From assembly GCF_910580175.1 (NCBI RefSeq), contig NZ_CAJTXD010000005.1:62001-126000 (forward strand): a DNA stretch of 64,000 nt, written 5' to 3'. The number at the start of each line of letters is the position of its first letter. Position 1 is the stretch's first letter. This document shows, piece after piece, positions 1 through 11,332 of this stretch. The stretch comes from an uncultured Alistipes sp. Its GTDB lineage: Bacteria; Bacteroidota; Bacteroidia; Bacteroidales; Rikenellaceae. A program made the position numbers and the translations under genes. Under the pieces are notes generated by a model, which worked only from the letters and a program-made list of their open reading frames with translations, was not told the DNA's origin and searched no databases.

Positions 1-962
1 GATAATTCACATGATTGCTCTCCATAAAAAATACGAACAGTAGCTTTGCGTTGTAAAGAATTGAGACCGCTGCCAGTGATAGTCAATGCGACTTTTCCCG
101 CCTTTCCGCTTTCAGGCGTCAAAGTCAGCCATCCGGAATCGCCTGCTGCATATTCAATCGAAGTTTTCCAGTCGACATTTACCTCGAACGGCACTTCTAC
201 GGAACCGCCCTTGGCTGCAACCGCATAGTCTGTATACTCAATCTTCAAAGTTGGAATTATGGCCGACTGGATAATAGTCAATGTGTTGTATTTTTCGCCA
301 TAAAGAATACGAACGAACGCTTTTCGCTGCTCGGTAGTAGAATTTGCTTCGGCTGTTATAGTCAATACGACATTTCCGGCTTCTCCGCTTTCTGGCGTCA
401 AAGTCAGCCATCCGGAATCGCCTGCCGCATACTCGATCGAAGTTTCCCAATCGACATTTACCTCGAACGATAGCTGCCTATAATCGCCTTTAGCTAAAAA
501 ATAATGTATCGCAGTCACATTTGGAGTTAAAACAGGGGGTTCTGGTGTTCTGGCGGACTGAATGACAAATACTTCGCATAATCTCCCGCTATAAAGAATA
601 TGAACGGTAGCAGTCCGCTGCTCGGTAGCGGAATTGGATTCGGCCGTTATGGTCAATACGACATTTCCGGCCTCGCCGCTTTCGGGCGTCAAGGTCAGCC
701 ATCCGGAATCCTCCGTGCGGTACTCGATCGAAGTTTTCCAGTCGACATTTACCTCAAATGGTATCTGCACAGAACCGCCCTCGGCAGGAAACGTGTATTT
801 TGTAGTCCCGATTGTCAAAGCAGGAGTCTCTCCCGGTGTTTCGGAAGGTTGTCCCGGAGTTTCTCCGGGCCGGTTCGGACTTTCAGCTATCGCATCATCT
901 TTTTCACTGCACCCTGCGAAGATCATAGCTGCAAGAAAAAATAGCGCACAAAATTTCTTCAT
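1..962 (-). CDS. BACON-repeat lipoprotein, C-terminus beyond the left edge
   Basis: Reading the minus strand from ATG at 960-962, the frame stays open to base 1, so the 3' end is missing. The first residues (MKKFCALFFLAAMIFAGC) are a lipoprotein signal with lipobox Cys18. A Pro/Gly/Glu-rich linker follows to about residue 48. Then come three BACON-like repeats (about residues 50-139, 142-235 and 237 to the edge). Each carries EVNVDW, a SGWLTLTPESG-like core and an R-x-A/T-x-V-R/H-I strand. BACON domains are surface-exposed Ig-like domains of Bacteroidota, often in glycan or mucin-binding proteins. No enzyme domain is visible in the part present. The repeats are also alike at DNA level, with the shared GTCAGCCATCCGGAATC at 124, 403 and 694. 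Confidence 0.85.
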   Translation of the reverse strand, partial: MKKFCALFFLAAMIFAGCSEKDDAIAESPNRPGETPGQPSETPGETPALTIGTTKYTFPAEGGSVQIPFEVNVDWKTSIEYRTEDSGWLTLTPESGEAGNVVLTITAESNSATEQRTATVHILYSGRLCEVFVIQSARTPEPPVLTPNVTAIHYFLAKGDYRQLSFEVNVDWETSIEYAAGDSGWLTLTPESGEAGNVVLTITAEANSTTEQRKAFVRILYGEKYNTLTIIQSAIIPTLKIEYTDYAVAAKGGSVEVPFEVNVDWKTSIEYAAGDSGWLTLTPESGKAGKVALTITGSGLNSLQRKATVRIFYGEQSCEL

Positions 963-1024
963 ACAATTCGATTGTAGTTTAGAAAAATACTCGGTTTGTC
1001 CTTTTCGAGGTCGAGGCACGCACA

Positions 1025-1196
1025 TAAAAAAAGCGCGGACAAAACTCTTTATCTGTTCTTGAGGTCTTAGGATACCATGCAACCAAATAAATGAGTAAAG
1101 CCCACGCCGTGAGGGCGTGAGCGTCACCGCTTTACTCTTGGTTGCTCTGTGAAGTTTCCTAAGTTTCAAGAACAAGAATAAAAGCTAACGCTTTTT
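1025..1196 (-). ncRNA. Nested hairpin element (candidate structured RNA or dispersed repeat)
   Basis: Four collinear perfect arms nest around one centre: 1055-1062 with 1166-1173 (8 bp), 1066-1072 with 1157-1163 (7 bp), 1079-1086 with 1138-1145 (8 bp) and 1093-1101 with 1129-1137 (9 bp). An apical CACGCC/GGCGTG hairpin sits at 1103-1119. Outermost, AAAAAGCG and CGCTTTTTTT on the minus strand can also pair. A possible promoter box lies upstream at 1262-1269. The element sits between uvrA and the BACON gene. It could be a small RNA, an mRNA leader or a foldback repeat, and I cannot name a family. Confidence 0.55.
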
Positions 1197-1261
1197 CCGA
1201 ATATGTCTACAATGTGCGCACAGGCACCACTATTTCATAGGCAGCAGAATTGAATACTATG

Positions 1262-1269
1262 CAAATATA
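1262..1269 (-). promoter_or_regulatory. Possible -7 box upstream of the hairpin element
   Basis: The minus strand reads TATATTTG, matching the Bacteroidota TAnnTTTG box. The nearest TTTG lies only 13 nt upstream instead of about 20, so the match is partial. It would start a transcript covering 1025-1196 and then the BACON gene. Confidence 0.35.
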
Positions 1270-1291
1270 ATCATTTTTAAGACAAAATAAT

Positions 1292-4119
<2,828 letters not shown>

Positions 4120-4120
<1 letters not shown>

Positions 4121-4884
4121 TACGCTTTCAGTTCGAAATCGTCCGCATCCTGCCATGCAGGAAACGAGTCGCGGAAAGCGCACTGCTGATCGAGGTCGAG
4201 CGTCACAACCATCGTCCACTCGCCGCTGTCGGCCCCGGCAATGGTGCGGCCAAGGAAGTCGAGCGCCATCGAGTCGCCGATGTACACCGCATCGGGATCG
4301 GTGCCCACACGATTTACGCCGATCACATAACACTGGTTCTCGATCGCCCGGGCACGCAGCAGCGCACACCAGGCATCGCGCCGCTTGTTGTCCCACGAGG
4401 CACAATAGATGATGGCGTCGTAGTCGCCCCGATTGCGGCTCCAAACCGGGAAACGCAGATCGTAGCAGATTTGCAGCAGAAAGCGGAACCCCATGTATTC
4501 GACCACCACACGCCGGTCGCCCGGGGTGTAGTCGCGCCCCTCGCCGCCCGGGCGGAACAGATGGCGCTTGTCGTACCACTCGGTTTCGCCCGAGGGTTTG
4601 ACAAAGAACATCCGGTTGCGGTAGGTGCCGTCATCGAGAATCACGGCACTGCCCACGATCGCCTTGCCGTAGGTCGCGGCCCAGCGGCGCATGGTCGTAA
4701 CGACCAGTCCGTCGGCGGGTTCGGCCACCACCGAAGGGCGCAGCTTGAAACCGGTGGCGAACATCTCGGGCAGCACCACGACATCAGCATCGGCGGCCGC
4801 CACCACCGGCTCGATGCGTTCCAGATTGCGGGCCGTATGCTCCCACTCCATATCTACCTGACAAAGCGCAATACGAATCTTCAT
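4120..4884 (-). CDS. Nitrilase-superfamily amidase (YafV/omega-amidase type)
   Basis: A 254-residue carbon-nitrogen hydrolase with the full triad: Glu40 (LPEMF), Lys106 (WYDKRHLF) and Cys140 (QICYDLRFP). The CYDLRFP context resembles YafV/Nit2 omega-amidases, which hydrolyse alpha-ketoglutaramate or ketosuccinamate in methionine salvage and transamination. The exact substrate is an inference. No signal peptide is visible, so it is cytosolic. ATG at 4893 would add three residues (MGF). It is the first gene of a two-gene unit with uvrA, with a good promoter at 4959-4988. Confidence 0.85.
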
Positions 4885-4958
4885 AAATCCCAATATTTAC
4901 ATAAATCCCTTTATAAGCAGACCTAAGTATGATTCAAAAAGGGTTGTCTCCCTTCTTG

Positions 4959-4988
4959 CAAAATTAACCATTTTTCGGATACGCGCAA
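4959..4988 (-). promoter_or_regulatory. Promoter of the amidase-uvrA unit
   Basis: On the minus strand TTG (4986-4988), 19 nt, then TAATTTTG (4959-4966). This fits the Bacteroidota -33/-7 consensus and lies about 75 nt upstream of the amidase start. It diverges from the promoter at 5016-5046. Confidence 0.7.
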
Positions 4989-5015
4989 TCCCTGCCCGGC
5001 AAATTCGCCGGAAAG

Positions 5016-5046
5016 TTGCGATCCAACGAAATAAAACGTACTTTTG
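5016..5046 (+). promoter_or_regulatory. Promoter of the S1 protein gene
   Basis: TTG at 5016-5018, a 20-nt spacer and TACTTTTG at 5039-5046. The predicted transcript start is only about 15 nt before the ATG at 5066, giving a very short leader. Confidence 0.7.
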
Positions 5047-5065
5047 CAACCTAATCCCACGAACC

Positions 5066-5905
5066 ATGCTCAAAGCAGGCCGCAACCACACCCTTACCGT
5101 CAGCCGCATATCGGACTACGGTCTCTATCTGGAAAACGAAGACCACGACGAAGTGCTGCTTCCGAACCGTTATGTTTCGCTCTCGGACAAACCGGGCGAC
5201 ACCAAGGAAGTGTTCGTCTACCACGATTCGGAAGACCGCCTGGTGGCAACGACCGAGACGCCGCTGCTGCGCGTCGGCGAAGCCGGGTTCCTCAAGGTGG
5301 TGGATAAGACCGTGCACGGGGCTTTCCTCGACTGGGGACTCACGGGCAAGGACCTCTTCCTGCCCAACCGCAACCAGCAGGGCGGCATTCTGGCCGGCCA
5401 CAGCTACCTCGTCTACCTCTATGAAGACAGCGTGACGGGCCGCTGCGTGGCGACGAACAAGCTGAAAACCTTCATCGACAACGATGAAATAACGGTGCGC
5501 CCGCGCGAAGAGATCGACCTGCTGGTGGCATCGGAAAGCCCGATCGGCTATCGGGTAATCGTCAACAACCGCCACTGGGGCATGATCTACCGCAACCAGA
5601 TTTTCCGCCCCGTGGCTGTCGGCGACCGCCTGCGGGGCTACGTGCGCCGCATCACGGAGGACAACCGCATCGACGTGAGCCTGCAACAGACGGGTTTCGC
5701 GCAGGTCAAGGATTCGGCCCGCACCTTGCTGCAACTGCTGCGCGACAACGGCGGGCATCTGCCGCTCAACGACGCCAGCGACCCGGCCGAGGTACAGCGC
5801 CTGACGGCGATGAGCAAAAAAGTTTTCAAACGCTCGGTAGGCATGCTGCTCAAACAAGGCGACGTGGAGATGACCGACCGCGAAATCAAAATCCGCAAAC
5901 GATGA
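5066..5905 (+). CDS. CvfB-like S1 RNA-binding protein
   Basis: A 279-residue cytosolic protein resembling the CvfB/YitL family: tandem S1-type OB folds followed by a small basic C-terminal (winged-helix-like) region. S1-like segments open at the N-terminus (VSRISDYGLYL...DEVLLP) and recur near residue 70 (KVVDKTVHGAFLDWG) and near 145-215 (YRVIVNNRHWGMIY, GYVRRITEDNRIDVSLQ). The C-terminus is rich in Lys/Arg. In Gram-positives CvfB affects RNA stability and virulence-factor expression; the role here is unknown. It overlaps the next gene by 4 nt (ATGA). Confidence 0.8.
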   Translation: MLKAGRNHTLTVSRISDYGLYLENEDHDEVLLPNRYVSLSDKPGDTKEVFVYHDSEDRLVATTETPLLRVGEAGFLKVVDKTVHGAFLDWGLTGKDLFLPNRNQQGGILAGHSYLVYLYEDSVTGRCVATNKLKTFIDNDEITVRPREEIDLLVASESPIGYRVIVNNRHWGMIYRNQIFRPVAVGDRLRGYVRRITEDNRIDVSLQQTGFAQVKDSARTLLQLLRDNGGHLPLNDASDPAEVQRLTAMSKKVFKRSVGMLLKQGDVEMTDREIKIRKR

Positions 5906-6666
5906 AAAGCATCCGAACCGCCGAACGGGTTTCGGGCGAGGCTTCCGACAATTTCGTGTTCCAGCGCTCGCTGTTGGCCTACCATGCCGCCGCGGAGCGC
6001 ATCAAGGGCGACGTTTTGGAAATCGGCACCGGCTCGGGATACGGCATCGAAGTCGTGGCGCCGCATGCCGCGCGCTTCATTACCATCGACAAGCATGTTC
6101 CGGCCGTGGATCCGGCCCGATTCCCGGGCGTAGAATTCCACCGGGCGACCGTGCCGCCGCTGCCCTTTGCGACCCACTCGTTCGACTGCGTGATTTCGTT
6201 CCAAGTCATCGAACACATCCGCCGCGACCTGGAGTTCGTCCGCGAAATCGAACGCGTGCTGCGCCCCGGCGGCCGTTTCATCGTCACGACGCCCAACGCC
6301 CCGATGTCGCTCACGCGCAATCCGTGGCATGTACGCGAGTACACGGCCGAAGAACTGCAAGGGTTGTTGGGCAGCGTCTTTCCTCAAGTCGAGATGCTGG
6401 GCGTCTTCGGCAACGAGAAAGCGATGGCTTACTACGAGAAAAACCGCCGGAGCGTGGCCCGTATCACACGCTACGACATCCTCGACCTGCAACATCGCCT
6501 GCCGCGCCGCCTGCTGCAACTGCCCTATGACATACTGAACCGCATGAACCGGCGCAAACTGCTGCGGGACAACACCGAGCTGACCGGCTCGATCCGCATG
6601 GACGACTACCGGCTGGGGCCGGTCGACGCCGCATGCTTCGACCTCTTTTACATCGCGCAAAAATAA
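5902..6666 (+). CDS. Class I SAM-dependent methyltransferase
   Basis: A 254-residue protein with the Rossmann methyltransferase motif I (VLEIGTGSGYG, about 39-49), an acidic motif II (FITIDKH), a motif IV-like segment (FDCVISFQVIEHI) and a post-motif LRPGGRFIVTTPN. The fold resembles Methyltransf_11 proteins that act on small molecules, quinones or sugars. The substrate cannot be read from the sequence. Its start overlaps the S1 gene stop, so the two are likely co-expressed. Confidence 0.8.
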   Translation: MKSIRTAERVSGEASDNFVFQRSLLAYHAAAERIKGDVLEIGTGSGYGIEVVAPHAARFITIDKHVPAVDPARFPGVEFHRATVPPLPFATHSFDCVISFQVIEHIRRDLEFVREIERVLRPGGRFIVTTPNAPMSLTRNPWHVREYTAEELQGLLGSVFPQVEMLGVFGNEKAMAYYEKNRRSVARITRYDILDLQHRLPRRLLQLPYDILNRMNRRKLLRDNTELTGSIRMDDYRLGPVDAACFDLFYIAQK

Positions 6667-6746
6667 ACGGCGGAACAATCCGGTCTACAAAAAACAATCG
6701 AATCTGCGGGACATAGCCGGCAGGGCGAACGTCTCGAAACAGGCAA

Positions 6747-6777
6747 AGCGGAACGAATCATCGTTCCGCTCTTTTTT
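6747..6777 (+). terminator. Intrinsic terminator after the methyltransferase gene
   Basis: A perfect 10-bp stem AGCGGAACGA/TCGTTCCGCT (6747-6756 with 6761-6770) with an ATCA loop, followed by CTTTTTT on the plus strand. It lies between two convergent genes. Confidence 0.85.
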
Positions 6778-6794
6778 GTCTGTCCCAAAAGACC

Positions 6795-7172
6795 TTACGC
6801 AGTCTTGATCAACGAGCGGCCCAACCACACGAGCAGCAGCCCCAACGCGAAACTCAACCCCACGTAGAGACCGAAGTTGAGCCACTGTTTATGCTGCAAA
6901 AGCAGATACATATCGTCGGAAAACGACGAGAAAGTGGTAAAACCGCCGCAGAAGCCCGTAATAAGAAACACATTCATCGACGGCGAAATCATATGCGTCT
7001 TCTCGGCCAAGCCGAAGAAGATGCCGATGATGAAGCTGCCGACCAAATTGACCGTGAAAGTGCCCCACGGAAAAGCGGCGGCTCCCGCGAAGTGGAAAAG
7101 TTTGCCCGTCAGAAACCGCAGGCAGGTGCCGATGAAGCCGCCCAGCCCCGCAATAAGCATCGCTCGAAACAT
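6795..7172 (-). CDS. crcB: Fluoride channel FluC (CrcB)
   Basis: A 125-residue, four-helix membrane protein. It shows the Fluc signatures GGFIGTCLRF near the N-terminus, TVNLVGSFIIG in helix 2 and GFCGGFTTFSSF in helix 3. Fluc dimers export fluoride passively. An upstream extension in the same frame (to 7487) has low-complexity composition and overlaps ureA on the other strand, so I start at the ATG at 7172. I looked for the fluoride riboswitch in the leader and did not recognise one. It is divergent from the urease operon. Confidence 0.9.
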   Translation of the reverse strand: MFRAMLIAGLGGFIGTCLRFLTGKLFHFAGAAAFPWGTFTVNLVGSFIIGIFFGLAEKTHMISPSMNVFLITGFCGGFTTFSSFSDDMYLLLQHKQWLNFGLYVGLSFALGLLLVWLGRSLIKTA

Positions 7173-7395
7173 AACTAACAATTTTTGGAGTAAAGATATA
7201 ACAATAATTCGGCTCTGTCTGCAAATTCCGAACCACAACCTGCAAACAACCGCACGGCCGCGGCGATCGGAACGCCATACGGCCTGCACCGAATCGATCT
7301 TGGCATACTCTTTGAATTTCTTCAATGCGTCGGACGAACCGTCGATCCCCGCAAGGATGACGGCGGATGCCGAACCACCAAAAATCCATCCAACT

Positions 7396-7698
7396 ATGCA
7401 CTTATCACCGAAAGAGATCGACAAACTGATGCTCCTTTCGTTGGGCATGATCGCCGAACGACGCATGAAGAAGGGGCTCAAACTCAACTATCCGGAAGCT
7501 GTGGCCTACATTACCTCGACGGCGCTGGAGGAAGCTCGTGCGGGCAAGACCGTCGAAGAGGTCATGACCAGCGCCGCCGGCGTCCTGCGCAAGAGCGACG
7601 TCATGGAAGGCGTGGCCGACATGATCGATCTGCTGCAAGTCGAAGCCGTGTTTACCGACGGTTCGCGTCTGGTAAGCATCCACCACCCGATCAAATAA
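7396..7698 (+). CDS. ureA: Urease gamma subunit
   Basis: A 100-residue protein, the standard UreA length, starting MHLSPKEIDKLM and carrying GLKLNYPEAVAYI and ARAGKTVEEVM, which are family hallmarks. It is the small structural subunit of the (UreABC)3 urease, which hydrolyses urea to ammonia and carbamate in the cytosol. The frame continues upstream but the typical N-terminus fixes the start at 7396. It is the first gene of a plus-strand run that continues to 16666. A loose TACTCTTTG box near 7305-7313 is the only promoter-like string I saw. Confidence 0.95.
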   Translation: MHLSPKEIDKLMLLSLGMIAERRMKKGLKLNYPEAVAYITSTALEEARAGKTVEEVMTSAAGVLRKSDVMEGVADMIDLLQVEAVFTDGSRLVSIHHPIK

Positions 7699-7716
7699 CT
7701 CGTAACGCATCGAATC

Positions 7717-8274
7717 ATGGACAATAACACAACAAAGAACACTCCGGCTGCCCAACAGCGGCAGGCCCCGGATCTCTATCCCGGCCGGCCGGGCTTCAAG
7801 CCCTCGCAGCCGGTCGCCGTGGGCGGCGTACTGCTGGCCGGCACCCCCATCGAATACAACACCGGCCGCAAGACGGCAAAACTGGTTGTCCGCAACACAG
7901 GCGATCGTCCCATCCAGGTAGGCTCGCACTTCCATTTCTTCGAAGTGAACCGCTATCTGGAGTTCGACCGCGACGCCTCGTTCGGCTGCCACCTGAATAT
8001 CCCGGCCACGACAGCCATCCGCTTCGAACCGGGCGACCAGAAGGAGGTCGAAGTCGTGACCTTCGCCGGCAAGCGCCGCATCATCGGCTTCAACGGTTTA
8101 GTCATGGGCTACACGGGCGACGAAGACAACCCCACCTACTTCCCGGCCCGCATGAAAGCCGTGCGCAAGGTGCGTGAAGCGGGATTCAAGGAGATCGGCG
8201 AAAAACAGGCCGAAGCAGACTACAAGAAATACGAAGCCGCCGCCGCACAAAAGAACGACAACACAAAAAAATAA
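7717..8274 (+). CDS. ureB: Urease beta subunit with long N- and C-terminal extensions
   Basis: The UreB core is clear at about residues 30-135 (PVAVGGVLLAGTPIEYNTGR, VRNTGDRPIQVGSHFHFFE, HLNIPATTAIRFEPGD, VVTFAGKRRIIGFNG). At 185 residues it is much longer than the usual 100-110. It has about 30 extra N-terminal residues and about 50 extra C-terminal ones that are Lys/Glu/Ala-rich and probably helical (QAEADYKKYEAAAAQ). It lies 18 nt after ureA and 5 nt before ureC. The extensions could affect assembly of the oligomer, but that is an inference. Confidence 0.93.
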   Translation: MDNNTTKNTPAAQQRQAPDLYPGRPGFKPSQPVAVGGVLLAGTPIEYNTGRKTAKLVVRNTGDRPIQVGSHFHFFEVNRYLEFDRDASFGCHLNIPATTAIRFEPGDQKEVEVVTFAGKRRIIGFNGLVMGYTGDEDNPTYFPARMKAVRKVREAGFKEIGEKQAEADYKKYEAAAAQKNDNTKK

Positions 8275-8279
8275 CGACC

Positions 8280-9998
8280 ATGGCAACCATTTCACGTCAA
8301 GAATACAACAACCTTTTCGGGCCGACCGTGGGCGACAAGATCCGCCTGGGCGACACCGATCTGTATGTGGAGATCGAGCAAGACCTCCGCGAATACGGCG
8401 ATGAAGTCGTCTACGGCGGCGGCAAAACCCTGCGCGACGGCATGGGGCTGGCCAACACGATGACCTCGAAGGAAGGGGCGCTCGACATCGTCATTACCAA
8501 CGTGACGATCATCGACCCCATACTCGGCGTTGTGAAGGCCGACGTGGGCATCAAGGACGGTCTGATCGCCGGCATCGGCAAGTCGGGAAACCCCAACACC
8601 ATGCACGGCGTGCACCCCGACCTGATAACCGGCGCCGCGACCGATGCCATATCGGGCGAGCATCTGATTCTGACGGCGGCCGGCATCGACGGCCACGTGC
8701 ACCTCATCTCGCCGCAGCAGGCCTATGCCTCGCTGAGCAACGGCATCACCACCCTCTTCGGCGGCGGCATCGGCCCCACCGACGGCACCAACGGCACGAC
8801 CATCACTTCGGGCAAATGGAACACCGAGCGCATGCTCGAATCGCTCGAAGGCATTCCGGTAAACGTCGGCATGCTGGGCAAGGGCAACTGTTCGGTGGCC
8901 CAGTCGCTCGAAGAACAGATCGAAGCGGGCGTCTGCGGACTCAAGGTACACGAAGACTGGGGATCGACCCCGGCAGCGATCCGTGCGGCGCTCGACGTCG
9001 CCGACCGCTACGACGTGCAGGTGGCCATCCACACCGACACGCTCAACGAGGGCGGCTACGTCGAAGACACCATCGCCGCCATGGACGGCCGCACGATCCA
9101 CACCTACCACACCGAGGGTGCCGGCGGCGGCCATGCGCCCGACCTTTTGAAAGTGGCGTCGATGCCCTACGTGCTCCCCTCGTCGACCAACCCTACCCTG
9201 CCGTTCGGCATCAACTCGCAAGCCGAGCTGTTCGACATGATCATGGTATGCCACAACCTCAATCCGAAGATTCCGTCGGACGTGGCGTTCGCCGAGAGCC
9301 GCGTACGCCCCGAGACGCAGGCGGCCGAAAACGTGCTGCACGACCTGGGCGTGCTGTCGATGGTCTCGTCCGACTCGCAGGCCATGGGCCGCATCGGCGA
9401 ATCGTTCATGCGCACGTTCCAGACCGCTTCGTTCATGAAAAACGCCTGCGGCAAACTGGCCGAAGACGCCGAGGGCAACGACAACTTCCGCGTACTGCGC
9501 TACCTGGCCAAGGTCACGATCAACCCGGCCATCACGTTCGGCGTGTCGGACTACCTCGGATCGGTCGAGAAAGGCAAGATCGCCGACCTGGTGCTCTGGG
9601 AACCGCATTTCTTCGGTGCCAAACCCAAGATGGTCATCAAGGGCGGCGTCATCAACTGGGCCAACATGGGCGATCCCAACGCTTCGCTGCCCACACCGCA
9701 GCCATGCTACTATCGGCCGATGTTCGGAGCCTGCGGCCGTGCGCTGCCGCAGACGTGCATCTCGTTCGTTTCGAATGCGGCCTACGAAAACGGCATCAAA
9801 CAACGGCTGTCGCTCGAACGCATGGTGCTGCCCGTGCGCCGCACGCGCCAGCTCACGAAATTCGACATGGTGCGCAACGGCGGCATGCCGCGTATCGACG
9901 TCAACCCCGAAACGTTCGACGTGCTCGTGAACGGCGTCCGCGCCTACGTCACGCCGGCCCGCGAATTCCCCTTGAGCCAGCTCTACTGGTTCAGCTGA
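8280..9998 (+). CDS. ureC: Urease alpha (catalytic) subunit
   Basis: A 572-residue catalytic subunit with every active-site residue visible: nickel ligands His139 and His141 (HVHLISPQ), the carbamylated lysine Lys222 (GLKVHEDWG), His251 (AIHTDTLNEGG), His277 (TYHTEGAGGG) and Asp365 (SSDSQAMGR). The mobile-flap Cys324-His325 pair (MVCHNLNP) is also present. It is the normal length and should be active once loaded with two nickel ions by UreDEFG. A long open frame on the opposite strand (8292-10076) is a composition shadow. Confidence 0.97.
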   Translation: MATISRQEYNNLFGPTVGDKIRLGDTDLYVEIEQDLREYGDEVVYGGGKTLRDGMGLANTMTSKEGALDIVITNVTIIDPILGVVKADVGIKDGLIAGIGKSGNPNTMHGVHPDLITGAATDAISGEHLILTAAGIDGHVHLISPQQAYASLSNGITTLFGGGIGPTDGTNGTTITSGKWNTERMLESLEGIPVNVGMLGKGNCSVAQSLEEQIEAGVCGLKVHEDWGSTPAAIRAALDVADRYDVQVAIHTDTLNEGGYVEDTIAAMDGRTIHTYHTEGAGGGHAPDLLKVASMPYVLPSSTNPTLPFGINSQAELFDMIMVCHNLNPKIPSDVAFAESRVRPETQAAENVLHDLGVLSMVSSDSQAMGRIGESFMRTFQTASFMKNACGKLAEDAEGNDNFRVLRYLAKVTINPAITFGVSDYLGSVEKGKIADLVLWEPHFFGAKPKMVIKGGVINWANMGDPNASLPTPQPCYYRPMFGACGRALPQTCISFVSNAAYENGIKQRLSLERMVLPVRRTRQLTKFDMVRNGGMPRIDVNPETFDVLVNGVRAYVTPAREFPLSQLYWFS

Positions 9999-10074
9999 CG
10001 TTCCGTCCGGTTCCGGAGACCCCGTTTTCCGGAACCGGACTTTTTCTCCACCTCGTAAAACGACACTCTTGCCC

Positions 10075-10647
10075 ATGAAAATCTACACTGCAATCCTCGG
10101 CAACCTGCATGCGCCCGAGTGGGCCGAACGTGCCCGGGAAGCCGACATCGAAACCGTCGATCTGGATCAATGGACGGCACAAAAAAGCCGTTTCGTGGCC
10201 CCCAGCGACCGCGGCACTGAATATGCTGTGGCACTCCAACGGCGCGCACAGCTGCTCGACGGCGACATTCTCGAATACGACGCCGACCGCAGGCGGATCG
10301 TGGCCATCGGCATCCGTCTGAACGACGTGCTGGTCGCCGACTTGAGCGGCCTGGCCCGCGAACAGCCCGAAAAGATCATCCATATCGCCCTCGAACTGGG
10401 CCACGCCATCGGCAACCAGCATTGGCCTGCCGTGGTCAAAGGCACGAAGGCCTACATTCCGCTGACGGTGGATAAAAAAGTGATGGACAGCGTGATGCGC
10501 ACCCATCGGATCGAACACGTCGACTACTCGTTCCAACCCGGATCGGAAGTGATCCCCTACCTGGCCCCGCACGAAATCCGCCGGCTTTTCGGCGGCGCAG
10601 GCCACGAGAACGAAACGGAACATCGCCACCAACATGCCCATGTCTGA
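10075..10647 (+). CDS. ureE: Urease accessory protein UreE (nickel metallochaperone)
   Basis: A 190-residue UreE. The N-terminal peptide-binding domain is followed by the metal-binding domain with the conserved HIALELGHAIGNQHWP segment, where the bridging histidine resides. The last dozen residues are His-rich (HENETEHRHQHAHV), typical of nickel-storing UreE tails. UreE hands nickel to UreG. The start is the ATG at 10075; a TTG six bases earlier is less likely. The C-terminus overlaps ureF by 14 nt. Confidence 0.92.
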   Translation: MKIYTAILGNLHAPEWAERAREADIETVDLDQWTAQKSRFVAPSDRGTEYAVALQRRAQLLDGDILEYDADRRRIVAIGIRLNDVLVADLSGLAREQPEKIIHIALELGHAIGNQHWPAVVKGTKAYIPLTVDKKVMDSVMRTHRIEHVDYSFQPGSEVIPYLAPHEIRRLFGGAGHENETEHRHQHAHV

Positions 10648-11332
10648 CAACACAAGAGTCCTCATGCACCTGCTGGCGCTTACCGACTCGGCTTTTCCGG
10701 TGGGAACGTTTTCGTTTTCCAACGGGCTGGAGACGGCGGCCGACACGGGGCTGGTGCACGACGCGGCAACGCTCGAAGCCTACGCCCGCGAAATCGCCCG
10801 GCAGGCGGCCTTTACCGACGGTGTGGCGGCTCTGCAAGCCATGCGGAGCTACCGCCGCGACGACTTCGACGGTATCGTCGGGGCCGACCATCAAGCCATC
10901 CTCTGCAAAATGAACACCGAGGCCCGGCAAATGACCTGTCGCATGGGCAAGAAGCTGGCCGAACTCTATGCCCGCATCGCCACCGACGGCACGGTCGCCC
11001 GCTGGCTGGACGAGATCGCCGCCGAACGCACGCCGGGCACCTACCCGGCGGCTCAAGGGATCGTATTCGCCGCCAGCGGAATCGAGGAGCGGGAACTCTT
11101 CTGCTCGCACCAGTACGGCGCGATCAACACGGTGCTCAACGCCGCACTGCGCTGCGTGCGGGTCTCGCACTACGACACGCAGCGCATCTTCTTCCGGCTC
11201 GCGGCCGAAATCGGCCCGCTCTACAACGAAGCCGCAACGATGGAGTACGACGACATGAACGCCTTCGTTCCCCAGACCGACATCCTGGCCTCGCTGCACG
11301 AGAAAGGCTCCAAACGCCTATTCATGAATTGA
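10634..11332 (+). CDS. ureF: Urease accessory protein UreF
   Basis: A 232-residue UreF, normal length, with the family signature LTDSAFPVGTFSFSNGLE near residues 16-33 and an all-helical profile. UreF binds UreD and recruits UreG on apo-urease, acting as the fidelity factor for nickel insertion. The second in-frame ATG (10640) is an alternative start. It is followed by the only large gap (137 nt) inside the urease run. Confidence 0.92.
   Translation: MPMSDNTRVLMHLLALTDSAFPVGTFSFSNGLETAADTGLVHDAATLEAYAREIARQAAFTDGVAALQAMRSYRRDDFDGIVGADHQAILCKMNTEARQMTCRMGKKLAELYARIATDGTVARWLDEIAAERTPGTYPAAQGIVFAASGIEERELFCSHQYGAINTVLNAALRCVRVSHYDTQRIFFRLAAEIGPLYNEAATMEYDDMNAFVPQTDILASLHEKGSKRLFMN

Noticed and set aside
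4121..4579. N-terminal extension of UvrA through the amidase gene
   Set aside because: The added residues do not resemble UvrA, the amidase triad lies in the other frame, and a TAATG junction gives a better start.
7173..7260. Fluoride riboswitch upstream of fluC
   Set aside because: I looked for the conserved pseudoknot pattern in the leader and could not find it; only a loose promoter-like TATATCTTTA is there.
8292..10076. 594-codon open frame antisense to ureC
   Set aside because: Exact complement of a gene with every urease active-site residue; the translation is Arg/His/Val-rich with no domain. High GC third positions create such shadows.
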